A stretch of DNA of 64,000 nucleotides from Bisporella sp. PMI_857 (taxonomy: Eukaryota > Ascomycota > Leotiomycetes > Helotiales > Helotiaceae), in contig JAJSPD010000031.1 of the NCBI GenBank assembly GCA_021307315.1, positions 496,001 through 560,000 of the forward strand, read 5' to 3'. The notes beneath the pieces were generated by a model. The model was given only the letters and a program-made list of their open reading frames with translations. It made no database searches and was not told where the DNA came from. The translations under genes and the position numbers were made by a program. The number at the start of each line of letters is the position of its first letter. The first letter of the stretch is position 1. This document shows positions 22,843-34,562 of the stretch, in pieces.

Positions 22843-23223
22843 CCGGCCAAGCTTTTGTCCAGTAAGCTTTTCTTACTGATTGCTATGTTGGGAGACGGAT
22901 ACGGCATCAACATTTCTTTGGGTAAAGATCGGGTTTATACAGAAATGCTTCCCATTATCTCATTATTATTTGATAGACTCACTGCAGGCTTCCGTTCGGG
23001 TGCATAAGGGAATGTGAAAGCTGATGGCACACGTGCCTAAGTACTTTGAATCACGCTAGCTTAGCGAGCCCAATATTCTTCATGTTCTGCCCATGTCCAA
23101 CCCAACCACTTTCCACTCCTTTTCACTGCAATCCCGCATCCACCGAATCTTTTTATTTCTGCCATCTCTAAAAGCTCATTATCGCGTCACTAACCTCATA
23201 AAAAAGCTAAGGAATCCCCGTGA
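22843..23223. promoter_or_regulatory. Divergent promoter region, VPS36 / THP3-like
   Basis: 381 bp between two start codons on opposite strands. Both promoters must lie here; no specific site is claimed. Confidence 0.5.
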
Positions 23224-24955
23224 ATGTACTCCACTCCGATGGCATCCGCCTGGGGTTCAAGTATCCCGCCACCACCTGGAACTGGCGCACCAGGAACGAC
23301 TTCACAATACTACCAAGCAGGTGAGTTCAACTGCCACACGACGAAATTCTCTTGCTCCAGCTCTAATCCAGCTTCAGGTCCTCCTGCATACCATCCTGTT
23401 CAAGTACGCCAAACTTTCGGACAACAACCCATTCACTACGCTCCTGCGATGGTCCCTCAAACTTTTCCTCCTCCACCTGGAGTCCCTGCAGTACACCCAC
23501 CAACACCCCAACCTCAGAGATCGAAGATTGAGTGGCCACAAGGTGTTCGGAACTATGTACAGCGATGCTTTGATCCTAGCAACTTGATAAAAGATATCCC
23601 CAGAACTGAAATTGAAGCCAGACTGAAGATGATTATCACCGCCGCAACGGACAACAACACTCTAGCAACTGCTGACTGGGATAATATGGTTCTTCCCCAG
23701 GAGTTGATTCGGCGTGAACGAGTACAAGCCGCATGGCAACAACAGTCTGTACAGTTACAGTTGGGTGCAAGTGGAAATGGCATCCCTAGCCAAAATATGC
23801 AGTCCAAGAAAAGAAAATCGCAAGAGATTGGAGGCGGAAGCGAAGATTCTCCTTCCTCAACCCCACCTTGGCGTACCACTAACAGCCAAAATGGCCTCGA
23901 AGAACGTCTGACCTTCCAGTCACCCAAAGAGCGATTTGACAAGCGTCAGCAACCACTCCAGCAACCGCTACAGGACGACACTTCCAATAAAGGTACAAGT
24001 AAGTTTCAGAAGAATATGGAGAAGCGGCAGCGTCGATTCGATGGCGGATACAAGTCGAATTATAGACCATCTCCGTCACCAGAGCCCACAGCTGGTCCAG
24101 TCGTTGGCACGTGTCAAACCCTCGAAAAGCGATATTTCCGTCTGACTTCAGCTCCAAATCCATCTCATGTCCGGCCTGAGTATATTTTAAAAGAGTCGCT
24201 AGAGTTGCTGAAAAAGAAGTGGAGGAAAGAAGGGAATTACTCTTACATCTGTGATCAGTTCAAATCTATGCGCCAGGATCTGACAGTGCAACGTATCACG
24301 AACGAATTCACAGTAAATGTTTACGAGATTCATGCACGTATAGCCTTGGAGAAGGGGGATCTTGGTGAGTATAATCAATGCCAAACCCAACTGCGTGTAC
24401 TGTATGCACAGGGTTTGGAGGGGAAATCGGTGGAATTCAAGGCGTATCGTATCTTGTACTTTATTCATACATCTAATCGCACAGCGTTGAATGATGTCTT
24501 GGCGGATCTAACCACAGCAGAGAAAGAGGAGCCAGCTATCAAGCACGCCCTTGATGTACGATCGTCCCTAGCGCTGGGCAATTATCACAAGTTCTTCAGA
24601 CTTTATCTCGACACGCCTAACATGGGCGCTTATCTTATGGATATGTTTGTTGTCCGTGAACGCCTAGCTGCTATTTCGAACATATGCAGAGCGTAAGTAG
24701 AAGCCATTCACACTTATAGATCGATGCTAACCCTGCTATAGGTACAAGCCAGACGTCAAGTTAAGATTCGTCACAGAGGAGCTTGGGTTTGAGTCGGACG
24801 CGGACGCTGCACAGTTCATTTATGACTATAATGGTCAACACCTTCTTGAAGAGCGTGACGACGGCCTGCGCTTCCTGACTGGCAAGGGAGTCTTTTTCTT
24901 TGAAAATGCAAAGAAAGAGGCATTCAAGAAAGTCGATATCAAAGGCCAGATCTAA
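23224..24955 (+). CDS. SAC3/GANP-family PCI protein (THP3/LENG8-like)
   Basis: Exons 23224-23320, 23372-24692 and 24742-24955 encode 543 aa. The N-terminal ~270 residues are Pro/Gln-rich and disordered, with a short conserved block IEWPQGVRNYVQRCF. Then VVGTCQTLEKRYFRLTSAPNPSHVRPEYIL opens the SAC3/GANP domain, which runs through FKSMRQDLTVQRITNEFTVNVYEIHARIALE and the helical PCI repeats to LGFESDADAAQFIYDYNG near the C-terminus. In yeast, Thp3 works with Csn12 in transcription elongation and mRNA maturation; the same role is inferred here. The first intron (23321-23371) is 51 nt, in phase and stop-free, so an unspliced form would also be translated; splicing gives the smoother QAASGPPAYHP. 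Confidence 0.9.
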
Positions 24956-27780
24956 TCCCTTCCTCACATGTCGACTATTACAACGCGTAGCTTGCTATTT
25001 CTACGTAGCTCCGTGCGATTTTGCTATTTCGACTTTCTTCCCTTTTTTATTATATCTTAATTGCGGCTCCTCCTCTCGTCACTTGCCTCATTATGGGCGA
25101 CGACACGTTAGGATCACTGGTATTATGCCACCGGTAGTTGGTGACGAAGTTGGCGATTAAATATCCTTCATGTCAATACTTATCAAGATACATGGTTCTT
25201 AGAACGAACCATGTTTCGTGATGTAGCGGCACACCTTTTTTTCTTTTCTTTTCGATTTCGACTCGGCAATGAAGTCTAATTCAGCATAACCTCATCCGGC
25301 CTACCATCCGGCTTTGTCATCTCGGAGTTCAGTGGGTAGTTGGATGCATTGGAGTTATGGTTTCATGATCTCGAGCATTTATGTTTGCATGGCATGACAA
25401 CAGCTTAGAAAATGCATTGGGAAATGGACTTTTGCGGAGCATTTGGTGTAATATACCTCCTCGCGACTTTCAGCACACGTGCTGTTCAAAGCTGAGTTTA
25501 CTACAAGAATTCAAGACAAGCTTTTAAAAAACTAAATTACTTCGTTATATATCTGACTAGCCGAGTAACCTGTGATTTTCCCCAAGCAACGAGGCTTTGA
25601 GGCCCGCCTTTCGTCTTTTCCAGAACCTCGGCCAAGTCAATCGAAGCATTTCGCGACGTTTCATCCCCCCGCCGGAAAGCATAAATAACGATACAGACCC
25701 CTCACCTAATGACGCAGCTGGAAGGTTTCCGACGCCTGGAGCTATCATGCGGATCGCCCAGCTCCCGAAGTCTTTTCCTTTTAAAAAAAGACTGGAACCC
25801 ATAGAACTTGCATTAATATGTGACGAGGGAAACCCTTCTTTTGGAAGTAGGCTGCGTAATGTGATATGACTTCTTGCCTCTGCTGCTCTGAGCACTTGAC
25901 CACAGCGGGGTAAAGTGAGAGCAATACTTGGTAATGAGAGAGCTCCTGGACGATTGACTTATCTCATAGTGGCGTGTTTGACCCGCAGAGAGCTTGGATT
26001 CCGTTAAAATTACAGAAGAACGGAAGTGAGGGACCAAGGTATCATCACAAATGTTTGTTTCAAGAGGTCTTACAGGACTCTTGTGATAAATGATGGGGGG
26101 GGGGGGATTAAGGGCAGGGACTGTCTCTACGGGAAGAGCTGCTAAGATTTCGGGATCGGGTCTGTTAATCTACTTCCAACGGTACCTGTACTCTGAATGC
26201 CAAGAAATTGTAAATCTGTTGGGGGTGAAAACTTCATGGTTCTTTGTTGCAGGACAGCACCTAGCAAGAGGAGGTCATAACCTGCTGATTTCTGTGTTAT
26301 TGTATCTGACCTTGACACGTGCATTTGTGGCGACAAAGATTTTGCCACGAGCCGACAGTGAGTGCGAAGGCCATTGCGCGGTCTACTCAATGCTTTCCAT
26401 CTCAGCCTTATTCTTGCCGCTTGGTAAAAGCCAGCGATTGAGAATGAAGTTCGTTGGGTATGATTGGGCTAAAAGACGACCGCCGAGGCCGTGAAAATAA
26501 TGCTTAAAGACGGGAGAGAAGCCATTCGGAAGTATGGATCTTGGACCTGCGCTGATGCAAGCTGCAGAGCTTGCATTACCTTACCTTACCTTGGTATGGT
26601 GCTTAAATATGCGTACACAAATAAGACTTTTGACGGTGGTCTTTTTTGTTGAAATCGATTCGGAAGAAGTGGAGAGCGCGAATTGTGAAGCAACACGATC
26701 AATCAGATGGAGGGCATAGCCCTCTTTATCGACGAGGGTAACCAATGGCCAAAATCCAAATCCAACCCAACCTCCCCCCTCCCCCTCACTACAGACGCCG
26801 ACTATATATAGATTTTATGTACAAGACAAGTAAAGTGTTTGTATGTTAAGCAAAGCAACAAAGGAAGTTCTACATCCTCCAGCTGACTGTGGCGAGCAGA
26901 ATTAACATATCAATCAAAATACAAGGGCAGAACGGGGCGTCCTTGGTTGCAGAATAATTAAATGAAAATGAAGGAATGCGCGGACCAGTTGCATGGATGT
27001 GAACAGGAGACCTATCGATAAGGAGATACACAAGAACAAGTGACAAGCCCTATGCAATCAATGCCTTCCGAGAACCCATCCTACGTCTGCCCTGCGTGGA
27101 TCAAACACCCAAGCTCACATTACTTTGGGGATTTGAAAAATAAAATAAAAAGTACAACGAACCCCTCTTAATCCGGTTTATGAATCAATATACTTGCAAA
27201 GAAACACCCCCTCCAAAGAATTTGATCTTCCTTTCCTCCCCCCTTGTTAACATATTCCTCGTAGCCCAATTTAGTTACATTATTTGATGGGCAGTGCATA
27301 TTGATACTGACTTTCCCCCCCATTATTCTTGTGCGTATTCGTCGTGCTTCCTTCGGCCCTGGGCACCAAGAAGACGTTGTTCCTATTTGGGATTAGCCTG
27401 ATGACAAGGATCTCCCGCCTCTCCCCTCATCAGTCTGAAGGCCCTTCTCAAGGGGACCACCACTTGCACCATCTTTGAATAGACAAGCTGCATGAAAAAA
27501 AAAGTCGCCGGCGTCCTGCTGCATTCCTGAGCAATCTCCAGCACTTGATCGAATTCTCTGGTCGGATGACAAAGAGACTCGCGTAATCCACCGGTCGGCT
27601 TTCATGATCAACAATACTCGAGGATCTGCGTGAGCGAACAAACGAGGATTCAATTACCCGCTCTGTCGCCTTTGCCTGTTGGCTTGTGAGAACGAGGAGA
27701 CTTCCGGCAGACGCTGTTTTTCAGGTTGTTATTGAAAGGCGGCAATTGTTTGAAGCAGACATCGAGTCGCAAAGTACATC
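24956..27780. other. Intergenic, 2.8 kb, no gene recognised
   Basis: Contains a run of 12 G at 26095-26106 and a CCTTA pentanucleotide triplet near 26576. The last several hundred bases are the BEM1 promoter and probably a long 5' UTR. Frames present (for example 25557-25895 minus, 26090-26494 plus) show nothing recognisable. Confidence 0.55.
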
Positions 27781-29743
27781 ATGAAGGCAAGTCCGGCCAC
27801 AGCACTAACGCGTGAATCCTCCGCTGACAATGCCCTTCAGGCTCTCCGTCGGTCGATCAAAGGCGAGAAAAATGGCTCCAAACCTCAGCATATATCTATC
27901 ACGCCGAAATCTGCCGTTGCGATTGTACCACCTAAAAAGGTATGTTGGCAACTGCCTTACCTATGATTGATTCAGAGTGTATATACTGACTTCATGCTCT
28001 AGGTAATTCGCGCACTCTATGACTACGACGCACAAAGTACACAAGAGCTTGGATTTTCCAAGGGGGACTTCTTCCATGTGATCGGACGAGAAAATGACAA
28101 GGAGTGGTACGAGGCATGTAATCCATCACTGCCGGACGCTCGGGGTTTGGTACCGGTAGCATATTTCCAGGTATTGGGGAAACAAGAGAGAAACAGTGGT
28201 GGATCACCGCAGTCAGCCAGATTACCAGATCATGATTCTGGGTATTCTGATACGTCGGTGACGTCTATGCAGAATGCTGGTCCACGTATGTCCAAGGCGT
28301 CAGAAAAAGGTAGCAGTATAATGATATTTGGCGTGGTGGAGCACGATTTTGCGGCGCAACGACCGGACGAGCTCGAGGCTACACATGGCGAGCCTATTAT
28401 TATCATTGCGCAGTCGAACCATGAGTGGGTTGTAGCAAAGCCAATCAAACGACTTGGTGGCCCCGGGTTGATACCCATAAGCCATATTAACATTCTAAAT
28501 ATGTCTACTAAGGAGGTATATGAAGATTCCTTAGATGCTATCCAGCGAGCAGGTATACCAAAGGTAGAGGAGTGGAAGAAGATGGCTGCGGACTACAAGA
28601 ATAGTAGTATCACTTTGGGAAAGTTTTCAACGCCAAATTCACAACAGCAGAGCTTGGAACAGGGAATGGGTCGAATGAGCCTACAGCAGGGCCAATCCAA
28701 TGCCCAAGCATACGTAAGCAGCAGGACTCTTCTTGTACGCCTCCCACTAATACCAAAAGCAGCAACAGCAGAGACAATCTCAAGACGCGAGAGCACAGCA
28801 AGCTCAACAGCCCTATTTCTCAAAATCCCCTACACAATTATATGCCCCAATTTCTGCTCGAATACCTCGTTACTGTTTTGCAGAAGACAAGTATTGGTTT
28901 GTGATTGAAGCTGCGTTGGAGGACGGAAGACATTGGGAACTTTCGCGATATTATGAAGATTTCTATGACTTCCAGATTGCATTATTGACAGCTTTCCCAG
29001 TTGCAGCTGGTAACGAGCCCAATGAGAAGGGTGTCCTATCAAGGACTCTTCCCTATATGCCTGGACCGGTGAGTTATGTTACCGACGCCATTACAGAAGG
29101 CAGACAGCATAACCTGGACGAATACGTCAAAAAGCTGCTTACACAACAGCCTCCTCATATCGCGAGATGTGACTTGGTTAAACAGTTTTTCGAGCCACGA
29201 GAGGGTGACTATGAAATGGACCCGAATGCTGTCAACGAAGAGTATCGACTGTCTGGTGGATCAGGACAGTCTTCCAATGATTCCCCAATAAATGGTGCGT
29301 CAAGACAATCGTCTCGTGGCAATCTAAATGGAATGGGATACTCAGGTTTAACAGCTACTCCAGCACGATCTCCACAAAAGGGTTTTCAGGGCTCTTTGTC
29401 AGCTGGCGGTCCTCAAGGACCTTCACGACAGAACTCATCCTTGTCACAACCCTCGACCAACTCCTTATCTTCACCTCAGAATGGCCAGCAACAAGCTTCG
29501 GCCATGAAGGTTAAAATCTACTTCGGTGATGACCTCATTGCGATCCGCGTACCTACCGATATTCAATTCCCACAACTATACGAGAAGATTTGCGAACGTC
29601 TGAAAATTCCTCAGGGCGAGGAGATATCCTTGTCATATAAGGATGAAGCCAGAGACGAGCGGCCGTACCTAATGAGCAATGATGATTTGGATGAGGCTTT
29701 GCGGAGAAACGACAAGCTTATTATATATGTCGATTACGCTTGA
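27781..29743 (+). CDS. BEM1: Bem1/Scd2 polarity scaffold (SH3-SH3-PX-PB1)
   Basis: Exons 27781-27939, 28003-28713 and 28763-29743 encode 616 aa; all introns are phase 0. First SH3 at 54-112 (IRALYDYDAQSTQELGFSKG, then EWYEA, then GLVPVAYFQ). Second SH3 at about 160-219 (VVEHDFAAQRPDELEATHGE, then GLIPISHINI). PX domain at about 326-445 (RYCFAEDKYWFVIEAA, then RYYEDFYDFQ, then LPYMPGP). PB1 at about 537-614 (MKVKIYFGDDLIAIRVP). The order and length match yeast Bem1 (551 aa) and fission yeast Scd2, scaffolds that join active Cdc42, its GEF Cdc24 (through PB1) and PAK kinase at growth sites; in filamentous fungi also NADPH oxidase regulation. The linker before PX is Gln-rich. Confidence 0.95.
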
Positions 29744-30553
29744 TTTTTAGTCGGTTCCAATAGGAGAATTCGTCTAAAGGGAGCAGTTTCTTAGCTGATC
29801 ATTGTTCCTATGATCAGCTCGCGTTTGGAGCACCAAACAGAACTTTCGACAACTTTTGACATGATATCCCACATATTCATATTCGTATACTTACACTTCT
29901 TAATCTGCTTTGGTGTACAGAACTTCTGCGAGGTGGTAATGCTGTTTGGACAGGTAAACCACCCTCATTTGAAGTCTTGTGGAGCAGACTTCCCCTTCAT
30001 CAGAACTTTTATTGGGACAGGAGAGAAATATAGGAGGGAATCGGCGAAAGGTGTTCAATCTTCATGGCTGTTTGGAAGGATCTTTCATTCTCTGATGGGT
30101 GGCATAAGCTTAAAGGACGACGGACATACCAATGGGGTTTCTTTTATGTTGGCAGCGATTTGCTATCATTGTTTGCTGGAAAGGAGGACCGGAAGAGCAC
30201 GACATGGAACGGATATATGATACGATTGAGTTGAGACAGGAGGGCAGCGATGAGGAAATTCAAAAGCAACGATCTCTCATGCCTACTTTTCTTGTTCATT
30301 GCTGTCTCTCATTTCAAAATTCACAAAGTGATGTACTGTACTTCAACCGCCCCTAACATAAGAAGGTATTTTAGCCGGGAAGTCAATTGGGTGATCTGGG
30401 CGACAAAGCACGGTTTGCGAGGTGGTCCGTGTGAAAGTCATTTGGGTCATCCGGCATCCCCTCACCTCCAAACCTCCTCCTTCAATACCCCATATACCCC
30501 CGAGTCTCAACCACCCTATATCTCGCCTCCTCCAGACCCTAGAATCTAAAACA
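29744..30553. other. Intergenic, 0.8 kb
   Basis: 3' UTR of BEM1 and promoter of the next gene, which ends in a C-rich pyrimidine stretch (30460-30545) just before the ATG. No other feature seen. Confidence 0.55.
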
Positions 30554-31570
30554 ATGCCTCCTTTACAACTTCGCCAAGAATTCCCAACGCTGAAGGCCTT
30601 CAAGGAAGCGCTGCATGCATGGGCCATCGAGGACCACTTCGAACCCCGCATCCTGAAGTCCGACACGGGAAGGGTGCGCGTGGGCTGCAAGCGCGACCCT
30701 AACTGTCCCTTTGTGATCCGATGCAATTGGGAGCGCAAGGGCGGACGGGAGCCGTTGGCGCGGGTCACGGTGATGAGGGATAAACATACCTGTTTAAATG
30801 GCGTGGAGTGGCTGGCAGCGGCGGGACATATAGGAGGGGTGATTCCGCAGGCGAATATGGGGAATCATGTAGGTGGTGGGATGAGTAGTATGGGTGGGAT
30901 GGGGCCGGTGGGGATACAGCAGGATGAAGAGGGAAATATTGTTGGTGGCGCGAGAGTGCTGGGACCGGTTGAGACGAGGACCAGAGATGGTGTTGGTGGG
31001 CAACAGCAGCAACAGATTATTCCTGTGCTACCCAAGGTCCAGCGCAATAGCGCTTCACGATTACCGTTCTTGATGGATATCCTGCCGCGGCTTATGAATA
31101 TAACGAAAGAGACTACTCCTGTGGAGATCCGGGAGTGTCTGATGCGAGAATATGGCGCAGAAGTACATCTGCAGCAGTGCCGGAGAGCAAAGACGGAGAT
31201 ATTGAAGAAGCAGTCTGGAGAAGGGAACAATAGAGATATGGGACAGGATATCAATCAGCAACAGCAACCCCAAGATATGCGAACCCAAGATATGCGCGGA
31301 GGCCAGGAAATGCATAGCATGAATGACGCTCCGAATGATGGTAATCAACAGCTTTTCGGAGATATGAATGCAACGCCTAATCATAGCCCTCATCCATTCA
31401 CGTTGCACACCGCAACTGGTGTAGTCACTCCTGTGATGCCCGAAAGGTCGGCTGCTGCGCTGAGGACGGTTGGGGAACCGCCGATCAAGTGTCCCTACTG
31501 CATTAATCATAGGTGGATGAGGAGTATCAAGGATGCCGTGGAGCACATGTCGATGCATGTGGTCGTCTAA
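30554..31570 (+). CDS. MuDR-type DNA-binding-domain protein lacking a transposase core
   Basis: Single exon, 338 aa from ATG 30554 (context AAAACAATGCC). Residues 1-80 resemble the N-terminal DNA-binding domain of Mutator-like transposases: FPTLKAFKEALHAWAIEDHF, RVGCKRDPNCPFVIRCNW, then RVTVMRDKHTCL, giving a C..C..H.C zinc pattern. After a Gly/Met/Gln-rich linker comes PRLMNITKETTPVEIRECLM with YGAEVHLQQCRRAKTEIL, which is like the helical segment that follows in those transposases. The DDE catalytic domain and SWIM finger are absent. Instead the protein ends with CPYCINHRWMRSIKDAVEH and a further His, a C2H2-like finger. This reads as a host regulatory protein derived from, or related to, a transposase. 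Role unknown. Confidence 0.75.
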   Translation: MPPLQLRQEFPTLKAFKEALHAWAIEDHFEPRILKSDTGRVRVGCKRDPNCPFVIRCNWERKGGREPLARVTVMRDKHTCLNGVEWLAAAGHIGGVIPQANMGNHVGGGMSSMGGMGPVGIQQDEEGNIVGGARVLGPVETRTRDGVGGQQQQQIIPVLPKVQRNSASRLPFLMDILPRLMNITKETTPVEIRECLMREYGAEVHLQQCRRAKTEILKKQSGEGNNRDMGQDINQQQQPQDMRTQDMRGGQEMHSMNDAPNDGNQQLFGDMNATPNHSPHPFTLHTATGVVTPVMPERSAAALRTVGEPPIKCPYCINHRWMRSIKDAVEHMSMHVVV

Positions 31571-32283
31571 GGCCTATCCGTCATAGACGTGAAGTTCAAT
31601 ATATTTAATGATAAACGATAATGATTAGAAGTTGGTAAGGGTTACGTCGACAGAGTAGCATAGTAAGTGTACTGTGCTTGGAAGCTCCTTGAAATGGAAG
31701 CAACTAATGTGATATAGCATGATCTACAAGGATTTCCTTTCTGCACATTGCAGTACAAAGCAACATGATCGGTTGAATGTTCTAGCATTCTTACCAACCT
31801 CAAATTTCTTTCTGTTCTTGGGCTGTGGGGTCGTCTTTTCTCTACACTAAGCTATACATATGCTTTTCATGGGCGTTTATGGCTATCGTGTCGGAGTTCT
31901 AGAAACGTTTGTTCTTCTATATTCGCGGAGTGCCCAGCTAACAATCTGACAGGCTACTCAGGAGAGTGGAGGACATGGAGTTCAGGGATTGCAACGGATG
32001 TTTTTCACAATACCCCTGCTTTTATATACCACATTACATTTGTTACTCCAACATGTTCTTACTCTCTGCTCCAAGCGCGCCTTATTTTTATTAGTAACAA
32101 ACTGCTCAGTATTATTATGCCTCAACACCGTTTCTTGTATTTTTGTTGTAGCGCTAGTCATACCCGCCGTTTTTTAACGTCTGCCTGATATATCAGTGCC
32201 TACGCTTGTTACCAAATATCTCATCTGATCTACATTGTCTCACTCCCTCCCCTCCCATAGCACTCCTCTACCATCCAAACACA

Positions 32284-32373
32284 ATGTCTAATGCAGAATC
32301 CATGCCATCAACCCCCGCCAGCGCCGCTCTACTCCCTAGACAAACTTCTGCGCCTTCCACGGGGTCCAGGTAA
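32284..32373 (+). CDS. Possible small ORF or orphan first exon (29 codons)
   Basis: An ATG in a strong context (CAAACACAATGTCT) opens 29 codons, low-complexity in Ser/Ala/Pro/Thr (MSNAESMPSTPASAALLPRQ and nine more), and stops at TAA that lies within AG/GTAATC, a plausible donor. The only nearby acceptors would give introns of 30 or 38 nt, too short for a spliceosome. It may be a remnant of a lost gene, a short peptide gene, or chance. Confidence 0.25.
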   Translation: MSNAESMPSTPASAALLPRQTSAPSTGSR

Positions 32374-32425
32374 TCTTCCATCATGCCGCAACATCCTAGG
32401 CCGACAGGTCACAAATCCAGGCCTT

Positions 32426-32451
32426 CCTCCTCCTCCTCCTCCTCCTCCTCC
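32426..32451. repeat. CCT trinucleotide repeat
   Basis: About eight CCT units in a row. Confidence 0.9.
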
Positions 32452-33290
32452 ACCCTCCTTGCCGGTTTCCCTGGTGTGTATCTTAATCTCGTCATCTCTC
32501 CTCTTGAAGCCCGGGACCTACTTGCATTCTTTTCTTGCGTAGTGGTGAATGAAACAGCTCTGGGAATATCTTGAGCTTGTCTGAGATGCTACCATTCTTA
32601 AGACAGCCTTGGGGACGCGTGGCGTTCTTGGTTCATCTAGTAGCTTTAGTTAAGGTTTAGGTATGTTGATGGATGATTCGGTAGCAAGGGAAAGCGTTTT
32701 GCCGTATATTTTTTTTCTTTTTTATTTCCTTTTTTTCCCCCTCTCCCGCTCTATTCGATTGGTAAGTAACGACTGATGTAGTAAGGCGCTGGTGGTTACG
32801 GGTAGGCCGGGAAATCGTGTAATTAAAGTTCCGTTTAATGAAGGTCATTTGAAAGCGGTGCTAGCAGTTTGAGAGTTGAAGCATTGAATGGTCACGCCAT
32901 GTTATGTATTACCCTTGCTACTGGGAGGACATCCGTTCAGCAAAAATTTTAAGCTTGAAGGTAAGTTGCTAAGAAAAAGAATTGTCTGATAAATATTCAT
33001 CGAGGGCTGGCGACGTTTCTATTATCCCGCTTTGGTAACACAGCCTTGGTAGATTCATGGTTATGGGGGTCCCGTTGCTCCTTTCAAAGTCCAGACATAC
33101 TGTAATCGTAAAGAGTAGACTTGGCATTTGACAGCATCTAGAAGATATCATAACTCTCCTCCCTTGATTAACGCTTCTCAGTCTACGGCATCGTTGACGC
33201 TTGGCCTTACGTGATACTGCTATTGGTTCATGTTGCATGTGCACGCTGGTTGATAAGTTCGTTTGTTCATGCTCTAGTGTAACATAACAT

Positions 33291-34562
33291 CTAACACCAT
33301 CCGTATTTTTCATTGCCGACCCACTCGATCTCGTCGACTTTACCGCTGCCGGGGCCGTACCACATGATGCTGGCAATGCTTTCTGATTCCCTGTTTATGC
33401 TCTCGTGTTCTAAGCCCGTTCGCTGTACTAGATCTTGAACATACTCTGTTGGATTCCAGAGCTCCACTCGGTGGCATCTCCACCTACGGTACGGGATTAG
33501 TATGCAGCTAAAACGTAATCTCGAAAATATAAATAAATTGGCTGAATGGCCGTGACTAAATGAATCGAAAAAGGTGGAAGATACCTACCCTATTGCTTCT
33601 GACTGAGCTAGCTCTAATATACCCTTTAGAGCCTTGGCATTCTCGTCGGTCAATTTCCCATTCTCGATGACAAGTCGAAGAATATGGAAGGTATTGCCAG
33701 AATCTACTTTATCCAGACCGCCATAGAAAGATCTCGTCCATATCGCCCAGACGCGAGACCCTTCTTCTCCGGCGATGGCACCTTTGATAGTGGGGGAGCG
33801 GCCAAAGAGCTTGCTTGTCATGAAATCCTCACGCTTGTGATGCCACTGCATTTGATCGTGCTCTGGGAGGAGAGCCACATGGATCTTGCTATCTTTAGCA
33901 TTCTCTAATGACCTGCGGATATATTGCACGTCTAGTTCGCAAAGCGGCTTAATATCCGCAGAGTTTAATGGTTTTGCTGAACTGCTCTTGGTGGAAGACA
34001 CCGAAGGCTTGAACGCAATATGGCTCGAAGGAAATGGATGCCACCCCTTCTGGGTGTAGAATGTTTTGCCAATATCCGAATAAAGGAAGGAAAACTGGCA
34101 TTCTTCTCTGCCAGGTATATTTGCATCCGTTTGCCAGTGTTGGAGCGCGGGGCCCAACTCTTTCAGCATCCTCCCTGCATAACCCTTCCCTCGGTACTCG
34201 GGATTACAATGTACAGATCCAATTCCATGTGTGATTACCTCCTTCAGAACGCCATCCTTCGTGCGTACGAGCGTACGCTTGCGCAGCGATTCGCAGGACG
34301 CGAGAATCGGGCGATTGTCCTGTGGAAGTGATGAGTCGACGAGAATCCAGTGTGAAACCCCATTGTCCTTAGCAAGAGGTATCTTGGTCAGGTATTCTTC
34401 CCGCTCAAGATAGTTCTTAAGTCCAAGAGCCACGCCCCAATTCTTTGCGGTAAGAGTCCATGTTGCTATTTTCTCGGCGTTCGTAGGGTGGACGAGCCGC
34501 AGGGACGAAGAGTTTTGATCGGGTAGGGAGTTGGTTGGTGTGGCGGAGCCCTGGATCACCAT
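33291..34562 (-). CDS. GNAT-family acetyltransferase, LYC1-like (copy A)
   Basis: Exons 34562-33589 and 33483-33291 encode 388 aa. The GNAT acetyl-CoA-binding motif A is HCNPEYRGKGYAGRMLKEL (R-x-x-G-x-A); a second conserved block is FSFLYSDIGKTFYTQKGWHP, and the C-terminus ends MWYGPG..DEIEWVGNEKYGWC. The full-length match is to the LYC1 type of fungal GNAT; in yeasts LYC1 is lysine N6-acetyltransferase, the first step of one lysine degradation route, but substrate here is not known. The exon 2 sequence (WRCHRVELWNPTEYVQDLV) aligns with the uninterrupted paralogue at 40216-41391, confirming the 105-nt intron. No signal peptide is seen. Confidence 0.88.

Larger units (their letters stand above)
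31571..33290. other. Intergenic, 1.7 kb
   Basis: Downstream of both flanking genes. It contains a CCT/TCC triplet array at 32426-32451, a T-rich tract near 32705-32740 and one short open frame with a strong start context at 32284 (listed separately). Confidence 0.5.

Noticed and set aside
30422..30553. N-terminal extension of the MuDR-like protein
   Set aside because: Pro/Ser-rich translation of a pyrimidine-rich promoter; the ATG at 30554 has good context and begins the domain.
11445..31570. A biosynthetic or effector gene cluster around the repeat precursor
   Set aside because: Neighbours are an unrelated surface protein, a GH16 remnant, VPS36 and THP3; no tailoring enzymes (such as UstY-type oxidases), P450 or dedicated transporter are present.
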